A DNA stretch of 64,000 bases from Sphingomonadales bacterium (GTDB lineage: Bacteria; Pseudomonadota; Alphaproteobacteria; Sphingomonadales; Sphingomonadaceae): the NCBI GenBank assembly GCA_027483465.1, contig JAIXUQ010000031.1:1-64000 (forward strand), read 5' to 3'. Position 1 is the stretch's first letter. Every line of letters begins with the position of its first letter. The position numbers were made by a program, and so were the translations under genes. The notes beneath the pieces were generated by a model. It was given only the letters and a program-made list of their open reading frames with translations. It searched no databases and had not been told where the DNA came from. Shown here piece by piece: positions 44,544 to 54,253 of the stretch.

Positions 44544-45046
44544 TGCTCAGCGTTGAAGCCGATCAGGTGGCCGGTGACTGGCCGGCGGCCGACTGGGCGG
44601 AACTGGCCCGCGCCGCCGTGGCCGCCGCCGTGGCGCAAACCCCGCACGCCGATCTGGCCAGCGCCCCCATGGCCATCGAAATCGCCGTGCGCCTCACCAG
44701 CGATGCCGAGGTCCATGCCCTCAACCGCCAATATCGCCACAAGGACAAGCCGACCAACATATTGAGCTTCCCGCTGCTGGCGCCCGACATGCTGGTGAGC
44801 CTTGCCAACAGCGACGATGGCGAGGTGCTGCTCGGCGATCTGGTGCTCGCCGCCGAAACCACCGCCCGCGAAGCCGCCGACAAGGCCTGGCCGCTCACCG
44901 CCTATTGCCAGCACCTCATTGTCCACGGCACCCTGCACCTGCTAGGCTATGATCACGAGGACAGCGAAGCCGAGGCCGAGCATATGGAAGCGCTGGAACG
45001 CGCCGCCTGCACGGCCCTGGGCCTGCCAGACCCGTATGAAGGATGA
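44543..45046 (+). CDS. ybeY: Endoribonuclease YbeY
   Basis: The 167-residue protein contains the zinc motif HGTLHLLGYDHEDS (H-x3-H-x5-H) and LNRQYRHKDKPTNILSFP. YbeY matures 16S rRNA and supports ribosome quality control. It overlaps the phoH stop by one base. Confidence 0.96.
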   Translation: MLSVEADQVAGDWPAADWAELARAAVAAAVAQTPHADLASAPMAIEIAVRLTSDAEVHALNRQYRHKDKPTNILSFPLLAPDMLVSLANSDDGEVLLGDLVLAAETTAREAADKAWPLTAYCQHLIVHGTLHLLGYDHEDSEAEAEHMEALERAACTALGLPDPYEG

Positions 45047-45055
45047 AGCCTGACC

Positions 45056-45985
45056 ATGCCCGAGGGCGACAGTAGCGGCGACAGCCGATTGCGCAGCAGC
45101 CGCTGGTGGCGGCAACTGAGATCCCTGATGGGCCGGGATCATGAGCCCACGCTGCGCGAAAGCCTGGAAGAGGCGATCGACGAAGCCGAAGACGCCCGCC
45201 CCCGCACCGGCAGCGCCAGCGATGATCTGGGCCCCGATGAACGCGCCATGGTGCGCAACATGCTGCACCTGGGCGAACGCCGCGCCGGCGACATTGCCGT
45301 GCCCCGGGCCGACATGGTGATGTTCGATGCCGATGCCGGCTTCCCCGCCCTCGTCGCCCGCTTTGCCGATGCCGGCCACAGCCGCATGCCGGTGTGGCGC
45401 GGCGACCGGGACGAGATCATCGGCATGGTTCACGTGAAAGACGTCTACGCCCGCATCGCCAGCACCTTCTCCGACGCCGTCTCCTCCGCCCCGCTGCACA
45501 GCCTGCCGATCGAGCCGCTGCTGCGCCGCGTGCTGTTCGTCCCCGCCTCCATGCGCCTTGTCGGCCTGCTCACCCAGATGCGCAGCGAACGCATCCACAT
45601 GGCCATCATCATCGATGAGCACGGCGGCGTGGACGGCCTTGTCACCATCGAGGACCTGATGGAGGAAATCGTCGGCGATATCGAAGACGAACATGACGAA
45701 GCCGAAACCGCGCTGATCACCGCCACCGGTGACCATGCCTGGGAAGCCGACGCCCGCCTGCCCATCAGCGACCTCGAATCCACCCTGGGCGAACCGCTGG
45801 CCGACGCCGAAACCCTCGACGAGGTCGACACCCTCGGCGGCCTCGTCTTCATGCTCGCCGGCCGCGTCCCCGCCCTGGGCGAAACCGTCGCCCACCCGGC
45901 CGGCTTCACCTTCACCGTGATGGAAGGCGATCCGCGCATGGTGAAGCGGCTGGCGATAGCGCGCGCGGCGGTTGTGGAAGAGTAA
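45056..45985 (+). CDS. CorC/HlyC family CBS-domain protein
   Basis: The 309-residue protein lacks membrane helices and has two CBS domains (IAVPRADMVMFDADAG, then SMRLVGLLTQMRSERIHMAIIIDEHGG) and a C-terminal CorC_HlyC domain (GGLVFMLAGRVPALGE). E. coli CorC affects magnesium and cobalt efflux. In many genomes lnt follows; here a repeat-rich gap and a leftward gene follow instead. Confidence 0.93.
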   Translation: MPEGDSSGDSRLRSSRWWRQLRSLMGRDHEPTLRESLEEAIDEAEDARPRTGSASDDLGPDERAMVRNMLHLGERRAGDIAVPRADMVMFDADAGFPALVARFADAGHSRMPVWRGDRDEIIGMVHVKDVYARIASTFSDAVSSAPLHSLPIEPLLRRVLFVPASMRLVGLLTQMRSERIHMAIIIDEHGGVDGLVTIEDLMEEIVGDIEDEHDEAETALITATGDHAWEADARLPISDLESTLGEPLADAETLDEVDTLGGLVFMLAGRVPALGETVAHPAGFTFTVMEGDPRMVKRLAIARAAVVEE

Positions 45986-45989
45986 GGGA

Positions 45990-46250
45990 GCCTCCGGCAG
46001 GCAGGGTCGCAGACCCTGCACCCGAACCATTTTCAACCGCGCCCGATGACCAAAGCTCCTCTCCGCCCGAAGGGCTGGGGGGTGCTGTATACCGAACAGG
46101 ATTCCCTTTTCCGCCTGTGGCCGTGGACACAGCGCCGAACTGCGCCGGGGTTGGCCCCTCGCCAATTTATGGACGGGAAGGATCGTCCTGCGTGCGGAGC
46201 GGCCTGAAAATGAATCGGGTCAAGGGTCCGCGACCCTTGCCGCCGGAGGC
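45990..46250. repeat. Inverted-repeat element, family A, copy 1 (261 bp)
   Basis: Two 46-bp arms, 45990-46035 and 46205-46250, are inverted copies matching at about 38 of 46 positions. Each outer end begins GCCTCCGGC and each arm carries its own hairpin (GGGTC-nnn-GACCC). A 169-bp middle shows no coding frame. The right arm ends in TTTTTT (46251-46256), which may also give a terminator for the corC operon. The second copy is at 56806-56957. Confidence 0.8.
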
Positions 46251-46279
46251 TTTTTTCTTGGCCTGTTCATCTTCGCGTG

Positions 46280-46325
46280 CCCGCCCCCTCCGCCCTGCGG
46301 GCACCTCCCCCAGAGGGGGAGGATC
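46280..46325 (-). repeat. GC-rich intergenic palindromic repeat, family B, copy 3
   Basis: Read leftward this 46-bp unit is GATCCTCCCCCTCTGGGGG then AGGTGCCCGCAGGGCGGAGG, nearly identical to the copy at 2525-2570. Confidence 0.7.
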
Positions 46326-46414
46326 TTGTGTGGCTTGGGCTGGGTCTCCACCGCGGCCCCTCCACCGCCTTCGGCGGTCCCCCTCCCCATCCTGCGGCTG
46401 GGGAGGACCTGCGG

Positions 46415-47089
46415 TCAGCCCCTCGCGCCGAACAGCGCGCTGCCCACGCGGACCATAGTGGCGCCCAGCAAGGTGGCGGTTTGGTAGTCGCTGCTCATGC
46501 CCATGGAGAGGCCAGGGAGCCCCAGGCGGCGGGCGTGTTCGGCCAGCAGGGCGAAATAGGGGGCCGGTTCGCGGGCGGCGGGGGGGACGCACATGAGGCC
46601 GGCGATGGTCAGGCCGGCGCTGCGGGCCTGGGCGAGCAGGGCGGGCAGATCGGGGAGGGCGCAGCCGCCTTTCTGGACTTCGTCCCCGATATTGACCTGC
46701 AGGTAGCAGATGGGCTGTTTGCCGGCGGCGGCTTGCGCCTTGGCCAGCGCGGTGACGAGCGAGGGCCGGTCAACGCTGTGGATCACATCGAACAGGGCGA
46801 CCGCTTCGGCGGCCTTGTTGGATTGCAACTGGCCGACGAGGTGGAGGGTGATATCGGGGTTTTCGGCCAGCAGGGCGGGCCATTTGGCTTGCGCTTCCTG
46901 CACCCGGTTTTCGCCGAAGTGGCGTTGGCCGGCGGCGATGAGCGGGCGGATGGTGGCGGCGTCGAAGGTTTTCGAGACGGCGACCAGCGTGGGCGGGGTG
47001 CGGCGGGCGGCGTCGCGGCAGGCGCGGGCGATGCCGGAATGGATGGCGGCGAGCCGCGCGGCGGCTTCGGCCTGCGGATCGGTGTTCAT
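46415..47089 (-). CDS. YggS/PLPBP family pyridoxal-phosphate homeostasis protein
   Basis: The 224-residue protein has the fold-type III PLP barrel with the cofactor lysine in LVAVSKTFDAATIRP (near residue 41), GENRVQEAQAKWP and HLVGQLQSNKA. PLPBP proteins buffer PLP; no catalytic activity is known. It is last in its strand run, 4 bp after the barrel-protein gene. Confidence 0.95.
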   Translation of the reverse strand: MNTDPQAEAAARLAAIHSGIARACRDAARRTPPTLVAVSKTFDAATIRPLIAAGQRHFGENRVQEAQAKWPALLAENPDITLHLVGQLQSNKAAEAVALFDVIHSVDRPSLVTALAKAQAAAGKQPICYLQVNIGDEVQKGGCALPDLPALLAQARSAGLTIAGLMCVPPAAREPAPYFALLAEHARRLGLPGLSMGMSSDYQTATLLGATMVRVGSALFGARG

Positions 47090-47093
47090 GCGA

Positions 47094-47837
47094 TCAGAAG
47101 GCGATGCTGGTGCCGAAATAGACAGCCTGATCGTCCCGGTTGGGGAAGAGCAGGCTGGGCGGTTCGGGGGCGATGCGGTAGCGCACGCCGCCGTTCAGCG
47201 AGAAGCGCGGCGCCAGGCGATATTGGCCGCCCAGTTCCAGCGAGTAGCGCCGGCTGAGCGGCGAGAGTGCCAGGCTCTGGGTTTGTTCGGCGGTGCCTTC
47301 CAATGTGGTGCGCCAGCGCGCGCCGCCATAGGAGAGGCCGAGATTGACCGCATCGGAGCCGCGCGGGATGGCCGGGGTGGGCAGCACCGGTTCGGCGTGG
47401 CTGTAGCCGCCGCTGAGCGCGAAGCCCTTCCAGCCAACCGAGAGATTGACGCCATAACCCTGCGGGATGACGAACAGATCGGCCGGGGCGGCGGCGCGTG
47501 ACCGGTCAACCACCGGGGTGGTGACGCGGGTGGCGAGGCCCAGCGAGAGGGCGCGGCGGTTTTCGGCCTGGCCCGACGGGGTGAAGCGGAAGCCGCTGGA
47601 CAGGGATTGCGGCTGGCTGGTGCTGCCCGGCGCGGTGAAGGCGAAACGGCTGGAATCAGCGACGCTGGGCGCGAAGCTGGAGAGCGGCTGTTCCATCACC
47701 AGGCGCTGCTTGGGCGCGCGGTTGGGCTTGGCGGCATGGGCGATGTGCGGGGCGCACAACAGGGCTGCTGCCGCGGCCAGCATGGCCGGGCCGGCGGGCA
47801 CACGAAGCCCCGCGCGTGAGTCGCCCCCTGATCTCAT
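47094..47837 (-). CDS. Probable outer-membrane beta-barrel protein, unknown function
   Basis: The 247-residue protein has a signal peptide ending near AHIAHA-A (hydrophobic AMLAAAAALLCAP), then alternating amphipathic strands (GYGVNLSVGWKGFALSGGYSH, RYSLELGGQYRLAPRFSLNGG) and a C-terminal phenylalanine (TSIAF), the typical BAM-recognised ending. No family is recognised. The ATG at 47835-47837 is the only start that gives a signal peptide. It is 4 bp upstream of the YggS-like gene. Confidence 0.7.
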   Translation of the reverse strand: MRSGGDSRAGLRVPAGPAMLAAAAALLCAPHIAHAAKPNRAPKQRLVMEQPLSSFAPSVADSSRFAFTAPGSTSQPQSLSSGFRFTPSGQAENRRALSLGLATRVTTPVVDRSRAAAPADLFVIPQGYGVNLSVGWKGFALSGGYSHAEPVLPTPAIPRGSDAVNLGLSYGGARWRTTLEGTAEQTQSLALSPLSRRYSLELGGQYRLAPRFSLNGGVRYRIAPEPPSLLFPNRDDQAVYFGTSIAF

Positions 47838-48068
47838 GCCATGAACCGTATCAAGCGCATCGCAGCAAGCCCATAGGCGTTTCATCCTATCTACGCCATG
47901 AACGGCCGGATTCCCCGATTTTGCAGCCGGTGTGGCGACAAGTGCACAGTTGCGGGACGCCGGCCCCGCCGCCGGGCGCTGGCCGGGCTTGGCCTTTGGG
48001 GTGCAACATGCCAAAAGGCGGGCCGTGGCCAGCCCCGTTGTGGGGGGCGGCAGCAGGGAAGATGGCGC

Positions 48069-48506
48069 ATGCGGCGAGTGGCAACTCTGGTGTTGGTGGC
48101 GGGCCTGGCGGTGATGGCGCCGGCTTGTGGCCGCAAGCAGCCCAAGCTTTCGGCCGAGGCGCCGGCGCGGGTGACGACGCTGGGCATCAATGCCTATCTG
48201 TGGCGCGCCGCGCTGGACACGATCGGCTTCATGCCGATCGCCCAGGTGGACAGCAACGGCGGGGTGATCATCACCGATTGGTATGTCTCCCCGCAAAGCC
48301 AGAACGAGCGGGTGAAGGTGACAGTGACGGTGCTGGACACGGCGCTGGCGGCCGATGCGGTGCGGGTGAATGTGCAGCGGCAGACGCTGGGCGCCACCGG
48401 CTGGGCCGAGGCCAATGTGCGCGCCGGCACGGTGCAGCGGCTGGAAGAGACCATCCTTTCCAAGGCGCGTGACCTGCGCCGCGCTGCGGTGCTGCCCGAC
48501 CGTTGA
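48069..48506 (+). CDS. DUF3576 family lipoprotein
   Basis: The 145-residue protein has a short lipoprotein-like signal (MRRVATLVLVAGLAVMAPAC), cysteine at residue 20, then the DUF3576 core LGINAYLWRAALDTIGFMPI and VRVNVQRQ. The long frame back to 47898 is rejected because it lacks a signal sequence. DUF3576 lipoproteins sit upstream of leuS in alphaproteobacteria and are unassigned. leuS follows in 29 bp. Confidence 0.85.
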   Translation: MRRVATLVLVAGLAVMAPACGRKQPKLSAEAPARVTTLGINAYLWRAALDTIGFMPIAQVDSNGGVIITDWYVSPQSQNERVKVTVTVLDTALAADAVRVNVQRQTLGATGWAEANVRAGTVQRLEETILSKARDLRRAAVLPDR

Positions 48507-48535
48507 TCGTCCTGTTGCATTTGATTTGAGAGACC

Positions 48536-51058
48536 ATGGCCCGTTTTGACCATAGTGCCGCCGAAGCGCGGTGGCAGGCTGTTTGGGATGAGCGGCAGAG
48601 CTTTGCCGCGCGTGATGACAGCGGCAAGCCCAAGGCCTATGTGCTTGAAATGTTTCCCTATCCATCGGGGCGCATCCATGTTGGCCATGTGCGCAATTAT
48701 ACGATGGGCGATGTCGTGGCGCGCTCCCGGCGGATGCGCGGCTATGAGGTGCTGCACCCGATGGGCTGGGATGCCTTTGGCATGCCGGCCGAAAATGCCG
48801 CCATGGAAAAGAAGGTGCATCCCGGTGACTGGACCCGCGCCAACATCGCGGCGATGCGCGCCCAGTTGAAGCGGCTGGGCTTTGCGCTCGATTGGAGCCG
48901 CGAACTGGCGACCTGCGAGCCGGATTATTACGGGCAGGAACAGGCGCTGTTCCTTGATCTGCTGGCCGCCGGCCTGGTGTACCGCAAGGAAAGCGCGGTG
49001 AACTGGGACCCGGTTGACATGACCGTGCTGGCCAACGAGCAGGTGATCGATGGCCGCGGCTGGCGTTCGGGCGCGCTGGTGGAGCGGCGCAAGCTGAACC
49101 AGTGGTTCCTGAAGATCACCGATTTCGCCGACGATCTGGTGGCGGGGCTGGAAAGCCTGGACCAGTGGCCCGAGAAAGTCCGCCTGATGCAGGAGAACTG
49201 GATCGGGCGTTCCACCGGCCTGCGCTTCACCTTCCAGGTGGAAGGCGGGGGTGAGTTTGACGTGTTCACCACCCGGCCCGACACGCTGTTTGGCGCCAGT
49301 TTCGCCGCCATTGCCGCCGATCACCCGCTGGCGGCGCGCTGTGCCGAGGGCAACCCGGCGCTGGCCGCCTTCATCGCCGAATGCCGGGCGGGCGGCACCG
49401 CTGCGGCCGAGATCGAGACGCAGGAGAAGAAGGGCTTCGACACCGGGCTCAACGTGATCCACCCGCTCGATCCCGCCATCCGCCTGCCGGTGTTTGTCGC
49501 CAATTTCGTGCTGATGGATTATGGCACCGGCGCGCTGTTCGGCTGCCCCGGCCATGATCAGCGCGATCTGGATTTCGCGCGCAAATATCAGTTGCCGGTG
49601 ATCCGGGTGGTGGCGCCCGATGGCGAGGCCGATGCCCCCATCCATGATGAGGCCTATACCGGGCCGGGGCGCATGGTGAATTCGCGCTGGCTTGACGGGA
49701 TGAGCGCCGAGGATGCGCGCGCCGCCGTGATCGCCCGGGCGGAAGGCCAGGGCTGGGGCCAGGGCGTGACGCAATATCGCCTGCGCGATTGGGGCGTGAG
49801 CCGCCAGCGTTATTGGGGCACGCCGATCCCGATCATCCACTGCGATGATTGTGGCGTGGTGCCGGTGCCGCGCGATCAACTGCCCGTCACCCTGCCCGAC
49901 GATGTCAGCTTCGACATTCCGGGCAACCCGCTGGAACGCCATCCCAGCTGGAAACATGTGCCCTGCCCCGCGTGCGGCAAGCAGGCCCGGCGCGAGACCG
50001 ACACGCTCGACACGTTCGTCGATTCCAGCTGGTATTTCATCCGCTTCGCCAGCGCGCCTGCCGATCGCCCGTTCGATCCGGCGGTGGCCGCCCAATGGCT
50101 GCCGGTGGGCCAGTATATCGGCGGGGTGGAACATGCCATTCTCCATCTCCTCTATGCCCGCTTCTGGACGCGCGCATTGAACCGCATCGGCCAATTGGAC
50201 GTGGCTGAGCCGTTCGCCGGCCTCTTCACGCAAGGCATGGTCACCCACGAAACCTACAGCCGGCCGCAGGGGGAAGGCCTGCCGCCGATCTGGTATGGGC
50301 CCGACGAGGTGGAGCGGGGCGGCAACGGCGCCATGTTGAAGGCCGATGGCCAGCCGGTGGACGTGGGCCGGGTCATCAAGATGTCCAAGTCCAAGAAGAA
50401 TGTCATCGATCCCGATGCCATCATTGGCCGCTATGGCGCCGATGCGGTGCGCTGGTTCGTGCTGTCTGACAGCCCGCCGGAGCGCGATCTCGTCTGGTCC
50501 GAAGCCGGGATCGACGGCGCCTGGCGCTTCGTGCAGCGCGTGTGGCGGCTGGCCGAGGACAATGCGGCCGCGGTGGCGGGGGAGGAAGACCGCAAGGTCA
50601 CGCGCCTTCTGCACCGCACCATCGCGGCGGTGACCGACGATATCGAGCGGCTGCAGTTCAACAAGGCGGTCGCCCGCCTGTATGAACTGGTCAACGCGCT
50701 GGAGCGGGCGCCCGCCGGTGCCGCGCGGCGTGCCGCCGTGGTGACGCTGGTGCAGCTGGTGGCGCCGATGGTGCCCCATCTGGCCGAAGAGGCCTGGGCC
50801 CTGCTCGGCCAGCCCGGCCTGGTCTGCGATGCCGCCTGGCCGGTGGCCGATCCCGCCCTGCTGGTGGATGATGAAGTCACCATCGCGGTGCAGGTGAACG
50901 GCAAGCTGAAGGGCAATTTCACCGCCGCCAAGGGCGCGGAGAAGACCGCGCTGGAGGCGGCTGCACTGGAATTGCCCAACGTGCAGCGCACGCTGGATGG
51001 CGCCACGCCGAAAAAGATCATCGTGGTGCCCGACCGGTTGGTGAACATCGTTGCCTGA
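48536..51058 (+). CDS. leuS: Leucyl-tRNA synthetase
   Basis: The 840-residue class I synthetase has the HIGH-type motif HVGH (48-51), the editing domain with [10 protein letters not shown] (about 240-250), the KMSKS loop KMSKS (615-619) and a C-terminal anticodon-binding part. It charges tRNA-Leu. The lptE frame begins within its last codons (51051), so expression is coupled. Confidence 0.98.
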   Translation: MARFDHSAAEARWQAVWDERQSFAARDDSGKPKAYVLEMFPYPSGRIHVGHVRNYTMGDVVARSRRMRGYEVLHPMGWDAFGMPAENAAMEKKVHPGDWTRANIAAMRAQLKRLGFALDWSRELATCEPDYYGQEQALFLDLLAAGLVYRKESAVNWDPVDMTVLANEQVIDGRGWRSGALVERRKLNQWFLKITDFADDLVAGLESLDQWPEKVRLMQENWIGRSTGLRFTFQVEGGGEFDVFTTRPDTLFGASFAAIAADHPLAARCAEGNPALAAFIAECRAGGTAAAEIETQEKKGFDTGLNVIHPLDPAIRLPVFVANFVLMDYGTGALFGCPGHDQRDLDFARKYQLPVIRVVAPDGEADAPIHDEAYTGPGRMVNSRWLDGMSAEDARAAVIARAEGQGWGQGVTQYRLRDWGVSRQRYWGTPIPIIHCDDCGVVPVPRDQLPVTLPDDVSFDIPGNPLERHPSWKHVPCPACGKQARRETDTLDTFVDSSWYFIRFASAPADRPFDPAVAAQWLPVGQYIGGVEHAILHLLYARFWTRALNRIGQLDVAEPFAGLFTQGMVTHETYSRPQGEGLPPIWYGPDEVERGGNGAMLKADGQPVDVGRVIKMSKSKKNVIDPDAIIGRYGADAVRWFVLSDSPPERDLVWSEAGIDGAWRFVQRVWRLAEDNAAAVAGEEDRKVTRLLHRTIAAVTDDIERLQFNKAVARLYELVNALERAPAGAARRAAVVTLVQLVAPMVPHLAEEAWALLGQPGLVCDAAWPVADPALLVDDEVTIAVQVNGKLKGNFTAAKGAEKTALEAAALELPNVQRTLDGATPKKIIVVPDRLVNIVA

Positions 51059-51551
51059 TGCGGCCCGCCTTGCCCTGATCCTGCCGCTGCTGGCCGCGCT
51101 GGCCGGCTGCCAGTTGCGCCCGGTCTATGCCGGTGGCAGCGCGTCCGCGCCGGCGAGCCTGATGGCCGATATCGGCATCGCGCCCATCCCCGAACGCGCC
51201 GGCTTCATGGTGCGCCAGGCGCTGGAGGAGCAGTTTGGCCGCACCGCCGACAATCCGCGCTATCGGCTGGAGGTGGTGCTGGACGATCAGATCATCGCCT
51301 TTGGTGTGCGTGGGGACAGTTCGGCCGCGCGCGAGCGCCGCACCCTGCGCGCCCGCTTCCGGCTGGTGGATGCCGCCAGCGGCGTGGTGCTGGTGGACGA
51401 CAGCGCCAGCGCCGATGCCGGCATTGATCGCGTCTCCTCCAATTTTGCCGTGGTCGCGGCCGAAACGACGGCGCTGGAACGGCTTTCGGTGGACATCGCC
51501 CGCCAGATCAGCGCCCGCCTGGCCCGCTATGCCCGCGCCGCCCGCCAATAG
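51051..51551 (+). CDS. lptE: LPS-assembly lipoprotein LptE
   Basis: The 166-residue protein starts at TTG (51051), overlapping the end of leuS by 8 bp. The lipobox LAGC (ALAGC, C20) is followed by QLRPVYAGG, the usual LptE opening. LptE plugs LptD in the outer membrane. holA follows in 9 bp, giving the common leuS-lptE-holA order. Confidence 0.9.
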   Translation: MPDAARLALILPLLAALAGCQLRPVYAGGSASAPASLMADIGIAPIPERAGFMVRQALEEQFGRTADNPRYRLEVVLDDQIIAFGVRGDSSAARERRTLRARFRLVDAASGVVLVDDSASADAGIDRVSSNFAVVAAETTALERLSVDIARQISARLARYARAARQ

Positions 51552-51560
51552 GCCGCGCCG

Positions 51561-52586
51561 GTGAAGATCGATGCGGCCCGCGCCGCCGGCTTTGCCCGCG
51601 CCTGGCCGGCCGATGTGCGCCTGCTGCTGCTGCACGGTGCTGATCTGTCGGCCTCGCGCGATCTGGCCGGGCAGATCATCGCCGGGCAGGTGGCGGCCGG
51701 CACCGGGGTGACCGAACTGATCGGCGCCGCGCTGAAGGATGATCCCCAGGCGCTGCTGGCCGCGGCCACCAGCCTTTCGATGTTTGGCACCCAGGAATTG
51801 CTGCGCATCGATGGGCTGGATGATGATGGCGTGGCCGCGGTGGAGGCTCTGCTGGCCGGGCCGGCCGGCTATCCGGTGCTGGCGCTGGCCGGGCTGCTGA
51901 AAAAGGGCAGCAAGCTGTTGGCATTGGCCGAAAAAAGCCCGGCGATTGCCGCGTGCGTGCAATATGAGGCGAGCCTGCGCGATGCCGGCCGGCTGCTGGC
52001 CGACATGGCGGCGCCGCTGGGCCTGCGGCTGGATCGCGAGGTGGCCGAAGCCCTGTTTGGCCTGGCCGATGGTGATCGCATGATCCTGCGGCGCGAGCTG
52101 GAAAAATTCGCGCTCTACAAGGATGCCGCGCCCGAAACCCCGCAGCGCCTGACGCTCGATGATCTGGCCGCGCTGGGCATCGCCTCGGGCGAGGCCGAGC
52201 TGTTTGCGCCGATTGCCGCCATCACCACCGGTAACGCCGCCGAAGCGACCGAACTGCTGGCCCGCCTGCCCGATGGCACCGCCATCCCCCTGCTGCGCGC
52301 GCTGGAACGGCGGCTGGCACAGCTGGCGCTGCTGCGGGTGGAGGTGGATGCAGGGCGCAGCCCGGCCGACGTGATCGAGGGGCAGGGCAAGGCGATCTTC
52401 TGGAAGGAAAAGCCGGCCATCACCCGCGCGCTGGCGCTGTGGGACCAGCCGCGCCTGGTGGCGGCGCAGGCCGATGTGCTGGCCGCCGAACGCGCCGTGA
52501 AAACCAGCGGCAGCCTGGCGGATCTGGGTGCCCATGCCCGGCTGCTGGCCATCACCCGCCGGGCGAAGGCGGCACGGCGGCGTTAG
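51561..52586 (+). CDS. holA: DNA polymerase III delta subunit
   Basis: The 341-residue clamp-loader subunit begins at GTG 51561 (MKIDAARAAGFARAWP) and shows the HolA pattern LLLLHGADLSASRDLAGQI, SLSMFGTQELLRIDG and ITTGNAAEATELLARL. It loads the beta clamp. It is convergent with parB, overlapping it by 4 bp at the ends. Confidence 0.93.
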   Translation: MKIDAARAAGFARAWPADVRLLLLHGADLSASRDLAGQIIAGQVAAGTGVTELIGAALKDDPQALLAAATSLSMFGTQELLRIDGLDDDGVAAVEALLAGPAGYPVLALAGLLKKGSKLLALAEKSPAIAACVQYEASLRDAGRLLADMAAPLGLRLDREVAEALFGLADGDRMILRRELEKFALYKDAAPETPQRLTLDDLAALGIASGEAELFAPIAAITTGNAAEATELLARLPDGTAIPLLRALERRLAQLALLRVEVDAGRSPADVIEGQGKAIFWKEKPAITRALALWDQPRLVAAQADVLAAERAVKTSGSLADLGAHARLLAITRRAKAARRR

Positions 52587-53458
52587 CCTGCACTGCCACC
52601 CAGTTTGGCGCAGAGCAGATCAAGCTGATCCAGATCGGCGAAGCGGATGGTGAGGCTGCCGCTGGTCGCGCCCGGCGCCACTTGCAGCGCCACCGGCATG
52701 CCCAGCGCCTCGGCCAATTGCTCCTCCAGCGCCTCGCTGTTGGGATCATTGGCGGCCACCGGCGGCGGGGCGGCGCTGCGCGGCTTGCCGGTGCGGGCCC
52801 CGGCCAGCAGCGCCTCCAGCGCGCGCACCGACAGGCCATCCTTCACCACCTTGTGCGCCAGCGCCTGCGGATCGGGCGCGCCAGCCAGCGCGCGGGCATG
52901 GCCCATGCTCAACTGGCCCTGCTCCACCATCGCCTGCACCGGCGCCGGCAGATCGAGCAGGCGCAGCAGATTGGTGACATGGGCGCGTGATTTGCCGACA
53001 ATTTCGGCCAGGGCCGCCTGGGTGTGGCCATAATCGGCGATCAGCTTCTGGTAACCGCGCGCCTCCTCGATGGCGTTCAGATCGCTGCGCTGGATATTCT
53101 CGATCAGGGCGATTTCGGCCACCTGCCGGTCGTCCAGCGGGCGGATGATCACCGGCATCTCATGCAGGCCGGCCGCCTGCGCCGCACGCCAGCGCCGTTC
53201 CCCCGCGATGATCTGGTGGCCGCCGCCATGGGCGCGCACCAGGATCGGTTGCAATATGCCGTGCACCTTCACCGATGCGACGAGTTCAGCCATCGCGTCG
53301 GCATCAAAATGCCGGCGCGGCTGATCAGGGTTGGGCTGGATGGCGCTGATGCTGAGCCGGGTGACGGCCGCACTGTCAGCCGGTGGCGGCGAGGCGATGT
53401 CTTCCAGCAGCGCCGAAAGCCCCCGGCCAAGGCCAGTTTTCTTTTTGTTTTCAGCCAT
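52583..53458 (-). CDS. parB: Chromosome partitioning protein ParB
   Basis: The 291-residue CTP-dependent DNA clamp has the N-terminal ParB/Srx-like domain with GERRWRA (86-92), an HTH for parS (HTQAALAEIVGKSRAHVTNLLRLL) and a C-terminal dimer domain. It loads at the two parS sites 1.4 and 3.3 kb away. It follows parA in 18 bp. Confidence 0.97.
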   Translation of the reverse strand: MAENKKKTGLGRGLSALLEDIASPPPADSAAVTRLSISAIQPNPDQPRRHFDADAMAELVASVKVHGILQPILVRAHGGGHQIIAGERRWRAAQAAGLHEMPVIIRPLDDRQVAEIALIENIQRSDLNAIEEARGYQKLIADYGHTQAALAEIVGKSRAHVTNLLRLLDLPAPVQAMVEQGQLSMGHARALAGAPDPQALAHKVVKDGLSVRALEALLAGARTGKPRSAAPPPVAANDPNSEALEEQLAEALGMPVALQVAPGATSGSLTIRFADLDQLDLLCAKLGGSAG

Positions 53459-53476
53459 TTGTGCGTTCCTGCCAGA

Positions 53477-54253
53477 TCAGACGGCTACCGCCAGCCGGGC
53501 GTTGATGCGGCCCAGCAACTCCCGCGCCAGCGCTACATAGGCTTCCGATCCGGCGCAGCGATTGTCATAGATCAGCGCCGGCAGGCCGTGGCTGGGCGCT
53601 TCGGAGAGGCGGACGTTGCGCGGCACCTGGGTGCTGAACACCTTGGCGCCCATCACGGCGCGCACATCATCACACACCTGATCCGAAAGCCGGTTGCGGC
53701 GATCGACCATGGTCAGCACGATGCCGAGCAGTTCCAGCCGTCGGTTGAGGCCGGTCTTCACCCGTTCGATGGTGCCGAGCAATTGCGACAGGCCCTCCAG
53801 CGCGAAAAACTCGCTCTGCAGCGGCACCAGCACGGCATCGGCCGCCACCAGCGCATTCACCGTGAGCAGGCCAAGCGAGGGCGGGCAATCGATCAGGGTG
53901 AAATCCGCCACCGGCAGCGCCGCCAGCGCATCGGCCAGCCGGTGGCTGCGCCGCTCCGCCGCGACCAGTTCCACCTCCGCGCCCGACAGGCTGGCCGCGG
54001 CCGGGATCACCGACAGGCCGGGGATCGCCGTGGCCCGCACCGCGTCGGCCGGGGCGGCATCGCCGATCAGCAGTTCATACAGCGAGGGATCGCGCGCCTT
54101 GCGATCAAGCCCGAGCCCCGTGGAGGCGTTGCCCTGCGGGTCGCTGTCCACCACCAGCACCGATTTGCCGGCGGCGGCCAACGCGGTGGCAAGATTGACC
54201 GCGGTGGTGGTCTTGCCCACGCCGCCCTTCTGATTGGCAATGGCGATGATCAT
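53477..54253 (-). CDS. parA: Chromosome partitioning ATPase ParA (Soj)
   Basis: The 258-residue ATPase has the deviant Walker A KGGVGKTT (9-16), LIDCPPSLGLLTVNAL as Walker A', and DNA-binding arginines. It pulls ParB-parS complexes apart after replication. Its start overlaps the rsmG stop by 4 bp. Confidence 0.97.
   Translation of the reverse strand: MIIAIANQKGGVGKTTTAVNLATALAAAGKSVLVVDSDPQGNASTGLGLDRKARDPSLYELLIGDAAPADAVRATAIPGLSVIPAAASLSGAEVELVAAERRSHRLADALAALPVADFTLIDCPPSLGLLTVNALVAADAVLVPLQSEFFALEGLSQLLGTIERVKTGLNRRLELLGIVLTMVDRRNRLSDQVCDDVRAVMGAKVFSTQVPRNVRLSEAPSHGLPALIYDNRCAGSEAYVALARELLGRINARLAVAV

Larger units (their letters stand above)
45986..46414. other. Gene-free, repeat-rich spacer
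   Basis: I see no convincing coding frame here. It holds a 261-bp inverted-repeat element (family A, 45990-46250), a reversed family B repeat (46280-46325) and a third G/C-rich hairpin unit at about 46359-46400 (CCGCCTTCGGCGG and a CCCCAT/ATGGGG-like part). The spacer separates convergent genes corC and the YggS-like gene. Confidence 0.75.

Noticed and set aside
45426-45441. parS-like TGGTTCACGTGAAAGA inside corC
   Set aside because: It has two mismatches to the parS palindrome, and the bases code the conserved MVHVKD motif of CorC, so coincidence is the simpler explanation.
47898-48068. N-terminal extension of the DUF3576 lipoprotein
   Set aside because: Cysteine/arginine-rich sequence without family similarity; the start at 48069 gives a proper lipoprotein signal.
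48194-50779. 861-codon open frame antisense to leuS
   Set aside because: Same artefact; leuS has complete catalytic motifs on the other strand.
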